The notes under the pieces were generated by a model. That model saw only the letters and a list, made by a program, of their open reading frames with translations, ran no database searches and was not told the DNA's origin. This document shows, piece by piece, positions 58,021 through 64,000 of a DNA stretch of 64,000 nucleotides. The stretch is taken from the NCBI GenBank assembly GCA_963575745.1, contig CAUYUJ010015500.1, positions 125,248 to 189,247 of the forward strand, given 5' to 3'. Positions within the stretch are counted from its first letter, which is position 1. The number at the start of each line of letters is the position of its first letter. The position numbers and the translations under genes were made by a program. Origin of the DNA: Prorocentrum cordatum. Lineage: Eukaryota; Sar; Dinophyceae; Prorocentrales; Prorocentraceae.

Positions 58021-59690
58021 AAACGTGTGAGGAGTGCACCGCCACTATGGGGCCACGAATCGTTTGAGGGGTGTGCCACCATGGGTGGCAGGGACGCATG
58101 TTGGCACTGCACTTGGGGCCCCTGGAGCTCCCAATGGGGCCACGAAGCGTGTGACGGGTGTGTTGATATGGGTGGCGGGGACGCATGGGGGCACCGCCAC
58201 TGGGGCCTTCGGTGGAGCTCCCTAAGGGGCCACGAAGTGTGCGAGGGGTGTCCCGACATGGGTGTCGGGGACGCATGTGGGCACCGCCTTTGGGTCCTTC
58301 GGTGAAGCTCCCTACGGGGCCACGAAGCGTGTGAGGGGTGTGCCGAAATGGGTGGCTGGAGGCGCATGTGGGCACCGCCTTTGGGGCCTTCGGTGGAGCT
58401 CCATATATGGGCCACGAAACGTTTGAGGAGTTCACCGCCACTATGGGGCCACGAATCGTGTGAGAGGTGTGCCACCATGGGTGGCGGGGACGCACGTGGG
58501 CACTGCAATTGGGGCCCCTATTGGGGCCCCTGGAGCTCCCAATGGGGCCACGAAGCGTGTGACGGGTGTGTCGATATGGGCGGCGGGGACGCATGGGGGC
58601 ACCGCCACTGGGGCCTTCGGTGGAGCTCCCTAAGGGGCCACGAAGCGTGCGAGGGGTGTCCCGACATGGGTGGCGGGTGCGCATGCGGTCACCGCCCCTG
58701 AGGCCTTCGGTGGAGCTCCCTATGGGTCCACGAAGCGTGTGAGGGGCGTGCCGAAATGGGTGGCTGGAGCGCATGTGGGCACTACTACTCGGGTTTTCTG
58801 TGGGCCACGAAGCGTGTGAGGTGTGTGCCGGCATGGGTGTCGCGGCGCATGTGTGCACCGCCACGGGGGCCTTCGGTGGCGCTCCCTATGGGGCCACGAA
58901 TCGTTTGAGGGGTGTGCCCACATGGGTGGCGGGGACGCATGTGGGCAGCTCCCTATGGGCCCACGAAGCTTGTGAGGGGTGTGCCGACATGAGTGGCGGG
59001 GACGAATGTGGGCACCGCCACTGGGGCCTTCGGTGGAGCTTTCCTATGGAGCAACGAATCGTGTGAGGGGTGTGCCGCAATGGGTGTCGGGGGCGCATGT
59101 GTGCAGCGCCACGCTCCCTATGGGGCCACGAAGCGTGTGAGGGGTGTGCCGACATGTGGATGGGGGGCACATGTGGGCACCGGCACTGTGGCTTTCGGTG
59201 GAGCTACCCATTTTGGCCACGAAGCGTGTGAGGGGTGTGCCGACATGGGTGGCGGGGACCCATGTTGGCACCGCCACTGGGGCTTTTGGTGGAGCTCCCT
59301 ATATGGGCCACGAAGCGTGTGAGGGGTGTGCCGGCATGGGTGTCGGGGACGCATGTGGGCACCGCCTTCGAGGCCTTCGGTGGAGCTCTCTACGGGGCCA
59401 CGAATATTGTGAGGGGTGTGCCGAAATGGGTGGCGGGGGCGCATGTGGGCATCGCTACTGGGGCCTTCGGTGGAGCTTCCTGTGGGGCCACGAAGCGTGT
59501 TAGGTGTGTGCCGAAATGAGTGGCGGGGGTTCATGTGGGCACCGCCACTGGGGCCTTCGGTGGAGTTCCCTATGGGGCCACGAAGCGTGCGAGGGGCGTG
59601 CCGACATGCGTGGGGAGTACTCATGTGGGCACGGTTATTTGGGCCTTCGGTGGAGCTCCCTGTGGGGCCACGAATCGTGTGAGGGGTCTG
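57815..59690 (+). repeat. Satellite Sat-2, main array 2 (~20 units)
   Basis: Subfamily with GGGCACCGCCACTGGGGCCT, TCGGTGGAGCTCCCTATGGG and CGAAGCGTGTGAGGGGTGTG. More variable than array 1, with partial units. A ~350-bp block (57,960-58,300) is repeated at 58,340-58,690, a higher-order duplication. The leader GGACCCAACCATCTGCACTT precedes the array. Confidence 0.96.
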
Positions 59691-59696
59691 ACGAAA

Positions 59697-60212
59697 ATTG
59701 TGATGATGGTGATGATGGTGATGGTGGTGAGGATGATGCTGATGATGCTGATGATGCTGATGGTGATGGTGATGGTGATTCTCATGATACTGATGCTGAT
59801 GATGATGATGATGGTGATGATGGTGATGATAATGGTGATGCTGCTGATGAGGATGCCGACGAGCATGATGAGTATGATGCTGATGATGATGACGATGCTG
59901 ATGCTGATGCTGCTGATGATGCTGATGCCGCTGATTATGATGATGCTGATGCTGATGATGCTGCTGTTGATGATGATGCTGATACTGCTGCTGCTGATGT
60001 TGATGATGATCCTGCTGCTGATGCTGATAATGAATATGATGATGTTGATGGTGTTTATGATGGTGCTGATGATCCTGCTGCTGATGCTGCTGCTGCTGAT
60101 GCTGATGCTGATGCTGATGCTTATGATGATGAGGATGCTGATGCTGCTGATGATGATGAGGATCATGATGAGGATGAGGATGAGGATTATGATGATGGTG
60201 ATGATGATGACA

Positions 60213-60243
<31 letters not shown>

Positions 60244-60427
60244 CAATGGTGATGATGATGCTGATGCTGATGATGCTGCTGATTGTGATGTTGATGACGA
60301 TGATTATGGTGCTGGTGCTGATTCTGATTACGATGACGATGATGATGATGATGCTGATGATGATGACGATGATGATGATGTTGATGATGATGATGATGGT
60401 GATGATGTTGATGATGCTGATGATGAC

Positions 60428-60487
<60 letters not shown>

Positions 60488-60496
60488 GATGATGAC

Positions 60497-60562
<66 letters not shown>

Positions 60563-60612
60563 GATACTGATGATGACGGTGACGGTGACGGTGGCGATGG
60601 CGGCGAAGAGGG
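59697..60612. repeat. GAT mega-array, ~915 bp
   Basis: (GAT)n with GCT, GGT, GAC and GTT variants. Long stop-free frames encode Asp, Met or (minus) Ile/Ser runs. It begins directly at the end of Sat-2 array 2. Confidence 0.97.
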
Positions 60613-60659
60613 CAGATGCGAGGAGGGGGAGGAGTGAGGAGGGGCAGGAGGAGAGGAGA

Positions 60660-60793
60660 GGAGGAGGGACGCGGGGCGCCGTCTCTTCAAAACGACGACC
60701 CAACACCACAGGATGGTCGGGGAACATACCGCCCTCCATCCGTGCAGCTGTCACATGTTGGAAAGGCCTTACGGCTGGTGCCGCCGACCCTGA

Positions 60794-60881
<88 letters not shown>

Positions 60882-60890
60882 CGGCTCCCA
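60660..60890. repeat. GACGCGGGGCGCC leader motif plus CGA array
   Basis: 60,668-60,770 contains TCTTCAAAACGACGACCCAA, then CACCACAGGATGGTCGGGGA, a diverged copy of the SD3 start. 60,797-60,880 is (CGA)n. Confidence 0.88.
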
Positions 60891-61440
60891 AGAGGCCCCA
60901 AGGAGCCTCTTGGGAGGCTCTTGGGGGGCTCTTGGGAGCCTCGTTGGGGCCTCTCGGGGCTTCCCGGGGGGTTCTCGGGGGCCTCTTGGGGCGCCTTGGG
61001 GCGCTTGTGGGGGGCACCTGGGGCCCTCCTGGGAGCCTCTCAGGCCGAGGGCTCGAAATGTCCGTTCGGGTCCCGTCTGGGCTCTCTCTTGGAGCCGTCT
61101 TGGGGGCCTCTTGGGCTGTCTCGGAGGCCTCTCGAGCGGTCTTGGGGCCCTCTTGGATCGTTTTGGGGCCCTCTTGGAGGCCTCTTGGGCGACCTTGGGG
61201 GCTTCTTGGGCTGTCTTGGAGCGTTGGGAAGCCGACAATGCGAGAACGCACGCCAACACCTTTCAAAGGCTGAGGAAGGGGCTCTCTTGGGAGTGCTCCT
61301 GGAGGCCTCTTGCGGCCTTGAACGCCTCTTGAGCCGCCTGGAGGCTACTTTGGCGTCTTGGACCGATAATTTGGCGATTCGGGGCCCTCAAGGACCGTCT
61401 TGGGGTTCTCTTGAGGCACTCTTGCCGCGTCTTGGAGCTG
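60891..61440. repeat. GGGGGCCTCTTGGG minisatellite
   Basis: Loose tandem of GGCTCTTGGGGGGCTCTTGG / CTCTTGGAGGCCTCTTGGG. Same class as 13,265-13,590. Confidence 0.8.
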
Positions 61441-61625
61441 TTCTGTGCCTCGGAACCGCCCGAGGGGGGGGGGATGCGTATCTGGGGGGCGACCCTCCCA
61501 GGACCCCCCTGGGACCCCCCCCGGCGGGGAGGCGATCAAAGGGAAGGGTCTTCCCTTGGACTCAGCTGCGACAGTGCTCATTGTCGGTTTGGCTCGCGCG
61601 CTTAAGGAGGAGGGTCCAGGGGTTG
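61441..61625. other. Unassigned short stretch
   Basis: GC-rich spacer, nothing recognised. Confidence 0.4.
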
Positions 61626-61835
61626 GAGACGGGGGACGACGGAGACGACGGTCTGACGGAGACGACGAGGAGACGACGGAGACGCAGACGACGACAGAGA
61701 CGACACGATGACGAGGGCCCAGGGGAAAAAGACGGGGGGCGACGGAGACGACGATTGACGGAGACGATGAGGAGACGAAGGAGACGGAGACGACGACGGA
61801 GACGACGAGGAGACGACGGAGTCGACACGATGGTG
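61626..61835. repeat. GACGGAGACGACG degenerate array
   Basis: Units of 12-15 bp (GACGACGGAGACGACGAGGA) with two GGGGAAAAAGACGGGGGGCG-type breaks. Confidence 0.9.
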
Positions 61836-61959
61836 ACGACTGCGACCAACGGAAGAGCGTCTTCCACACATCGACTGGGTCGGCGGATGTTCAAGCTTCT
61901 GGTCGTTAACGTCGCGGAAGTCCTGAGCGAGACCTTCATTGGTTATTGTTTGAATTTGT

Positions 61960-62165
61960 CAGACGAGTGCTCGAGGCACCAAGGCGCGAGCCACATTTTG
62001 AAGAGGGGCCGCAAACGTTTGAGGCGAGTGTTTGCAGTTCTGAGGCGAGAGTCCCACATATTGAAGGCGACCCCGTCCATTCCCGTACCTGTTGTGAGCG
62101 CTAGGGCGAGCGTGTTCGGCGCAGAGGCGTGAGCCCCACTTTGGAGAAGACCCTCTCCCCATCCA
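61960..62165 (+). repeat. Sat-3, third diverged array
   Basis: GGCGCGAGCCACATTTTGAA, GAGGCGAGAGTCCCACATAT and GCAGAGGCGTGAGCCCCACT at about 70-80 bp spacing. Confidence 0.7.
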
Positions 62166-62173
62166 TCCGTGTC

Positions 62174-62373
62174 GGAGGCCTAGAGGTTGACACCAACACC
62201 AATATCGGCGTTGTGCCTCCACCGAGGGAAGAATATCCCAATCTCGGTGATGGTGGTACTTTTCTGGCTTCCGAGGTGGCCGAAAGATTACCACCTACAC
62301 CGAATTCTAGGACCATCCTCCCCTGGTGGAGGCAACCCCCTGTTTTGGTGATGGTGTCAATTTCCAAGCCTCC
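62174..62373. mobile_element. IR-J copy 2, 9-bp TSD
   Basis: GGAGGCCTAGAGGTTGACAC to GTGTCAATTTCCAAGCCTCC, 200 bp, same length as copy 1. Flanks ATCCGTGTC (62,165-62,173) and AACCGTGTA (62,374-62,382) agree at 7 of 9. Confidence 0.85.
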
Positions 62374-62377
62374 AACC

Positions 62378-62575
62378 GTGTACACGCCGGTCGTTGAAAG
62401 TAGGTATTTTTGGATTCCCAGATCCCAATCTACTTCAAGCGCCTTCCTACTTCAAGAATCGACATGATTTTGCTGTGCTTTGATATTCTCTGGGAGGGCC
62501 TGGACCCAATCCACTTTATCCGCCTTCCAACTTCATGTTATTACCTACTTCTTCCGACCGATGTGTACTTGTTGG
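62378..62575 (+). repeat. Duplication SD4, copy 2
   Basis: Partner of 18,092-18,290. It follows IR-J directly. Confidence 0.9.
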
Positions 62576-62684
62576 ACGCTTTCTGACCCATGGTCGTAAA
62601 GTGGTACGGCAGCCTCGGGCGACACGCCTGGCCCGCCGTACCGACACGCCTGGTGGTGAGACGGGCAGGCGTCATCCACACGGA

Positions 62685-62686
62685 AA

Positions 62687-62718
<32 letters not shown>

Positions 62719-63255
62719 GATGAGGAGGAGGAGGAGGAGGAGGAGGAGGCGGAGGAGGAGGAGGAGGAGAGGAGGAGGAGGAGGAGGAGGAGGGACGGAG
62801 GGGGGAGGGAGAGAGGGAGGGAGGGAGAGGGAGGGAGGAGGGAGGGAGGGAGGGAGTGAGGGAAGGGAGGGAGGAGAGGAAGAGTAGGAGGAGGAGGAAG
62901 AGGAGGAGGAGGAGGAGGAGGAGGAGGAGGCGGAGGATGCGAGGAGGCGGAGGAGGCGGAGAGGCGGAGGAGGAGGAGGAGGAGGAGGAGGAGGAGACGA
63001 GGGGAGGAGGAGGAGAGGAGGAGGAGGAGGAGGAGGAGGTGAGGAGGGGGAGGGGAGGGGGAGGGGGAGGGGAGGGGAGGGGGAGGACGAGGCGGAGGGG
63101 GAGGGGGAGGAGGGAAGGAGGAGGAGGAGGAGGAGGAGGAGGAAGGAGGAGGAGGAGGAGGAGAGGAGGGGAGGAGGAGGAGAGGAGGAGGCGGAGGAGG
63201 AGGAGGAGGAGGAGGAGGAGGAGGAGGAGGAGGAGGAGGAGGAGGAGAGGAGAGG
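62685..63255. repeat. GGA mega-array, ~570 bp
   Basis: (GGA)n with GGGAGG, GGC and AGAG interruptions. The longest purine tract in the window. Confidence 0.97.
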
Positions 63256-64000
63256 AGACGCGGGCCACCGTTTCTTCAAAACGAGGACCCAACACCACAG
63301 GATGGTTGGGAAAACTACCCCGCCAAATAGCCCAACCATAATATAAACATAGTCTGGGGGCTTTTTTTGATTTTTTGGTGTATTCTTGGTCTAAAATCCC
63401 CCTGTCGGGGGACAGGCCCGACTTAAGTCTAGAGCGCTCCTCCATGGTAGCGCGATGGCTGCTCCGCGGGGAGCCGTGGGGAGCCGTGGAGAGCTGCACC
63501 CGCCCGACTCCTCTCTTTCGCGCGCGGGGGTGCTCGCGAGGGCGGGGCGCCGACGAGAGCACGGCGGGGAGGAACTGCCAGGCAATCGAGCAGGCGCGAA
63601 AGCAAAGCGCAGCAAGGTCTCCAGCGAGGGCCCCTTTGTGAAAAGGAGCTGCCCCCCATCCGTGGATTCGTTGCTCAGGCTTGCACTGCTGGTCGCTCAC
63701 TTGGAGGGAAGTCTCAAGCGAGAGCCCCATGTTGAAGTTAGCCTGGCGAAGGACCCAACCATCTGCACTTGTGAGTAACGCCGTTTTGAGTATCGTATTC
63801 GATGGAGCTCCCTATGGAGCCACGAAGCGTGCGAGGGGTGTCCCGACACTGGTGTCGGTGACGCATGTGGGCACCGCCTTTGGGGCCTTCGGTGAAGCTC
63901 ACTACGGGGCCACGAAGCGTGTGAGGGGTGTGCCGACATGGGTGGCGGGGGCGCATGTGGGCACCGCCACTGGGGCCTTCGGTGGAGCTCCATATATGGG
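63243..64000 (+). repeat. Duplication SD3 copy 2
   Basis: Partner of 57,256-58,020, cut by the window end inside Sat-2. It includes the IR-A right end (63,394-63,426) and the Sat-2 leader. Confidence 0.95.

Noticed and set aside
59200-59225. CCCATTTTGGCCACGAAG as a relic of a dinoflagellate spliced leader
   Set aside because: The match is limited to CCATTTTGGC, lacks the CTCAAG end, and is simply one variant of a Sat-2 unit (normally CCCTATGGGGCC).
59504-62132. 870-codon plus-strand frame and poly-Asp frames
   Set aside because: They run through Sat-2, a GAT array, a CGA array and a minisatellite in succession. There is no domain-like part.

Overview
The window looks like nuclear DNA of a dinoflagellate. 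This is inferred, because there is no marker gene. The evidence is four observations. First, the only recognisable protein-coding homology is a decayed Ty1/copia retrotransposon of the type with a THVDD-class RT and an STSxxET RNase H motif that is abundant in dinoflagellates. Second, the sequence is GC-rich and crowded with trinucleotide arrays, satellites and recent segmental duplications. Third, it carries many short inverted-repeat elements with target-site duplications (TSDs). Fourth, some of these sit exactly where an intron would be, with GA-AG or GC-AG borders of the kind dinoflagellates use. Introners (intron-making MITEs) are known from dinoflagellates. No rRNA, tRNA, CRISPR or bacterial operon is visible. 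No gene could be named with confidence.

Layout. 1-1.6 kb: three satellites plus a GAT/GAG array. 2-3.2 kb and 19.1-20 kb: diverged copies of one duplication carrying an ~82-bp satellite. 3.9-33.3 kb: a mosaic of inverted-repeat families (labelled IR-A to IR-V here), short coding-like stretches, purine arrays, and the duplication 5.6-6.5 / 10.6-11.4 kb. 33.3-35.2 kb: plain sequence with nothing recognised. 35.2-36.8 kb: ~100-bp satellite. 37.9-41.4 kb: minus-strand copia wreck, split by a 1.6-kb GGGACAGTGG minisatellite that has replaced the RT core. 41.9-42.4 kb: 15-bp tandem repeat and a coding-like tail. 43.6-46.5 kb: ~3 kb of CA-rich 8-bp arrays. 46.7-54.7 kb: arrays, duplications, IR elements and small coding-like pieces. 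55-64 kb: long arrays of an 89-bp satellite, a ~900-bp GAT array, large GGA arrays and a near-identical 760-bp duplication (57.26 and 63.24 kb).

The strongest story is the IR elements. IR-A (four complete copies) has 9-bp TSDs, and each right-hand TSD has AG at positions 6-7. IR-E (three copies) has 5-bp TSDs. IR-D and IR-I have TA at both ends. Nested insertions (IR-E in IR-F, IR-F in IR-G, IR-H in IR-G) give a relative age order, and other copies supply the empty sites. In the gene model at 32.1-33.3 kb, removing one IR-E and one IR-G copy with its TSD joins three coding-like exons in one frame, with both splice borders lying inside the TSD (AAG^GA and AAG^GC).

Most long reading frames here are translations of trinucleotide or CA arrays and are not genes. 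Coding calls are exon-level candidates only, given on composition, frame and splice-site grounds with low to moderate confidence.
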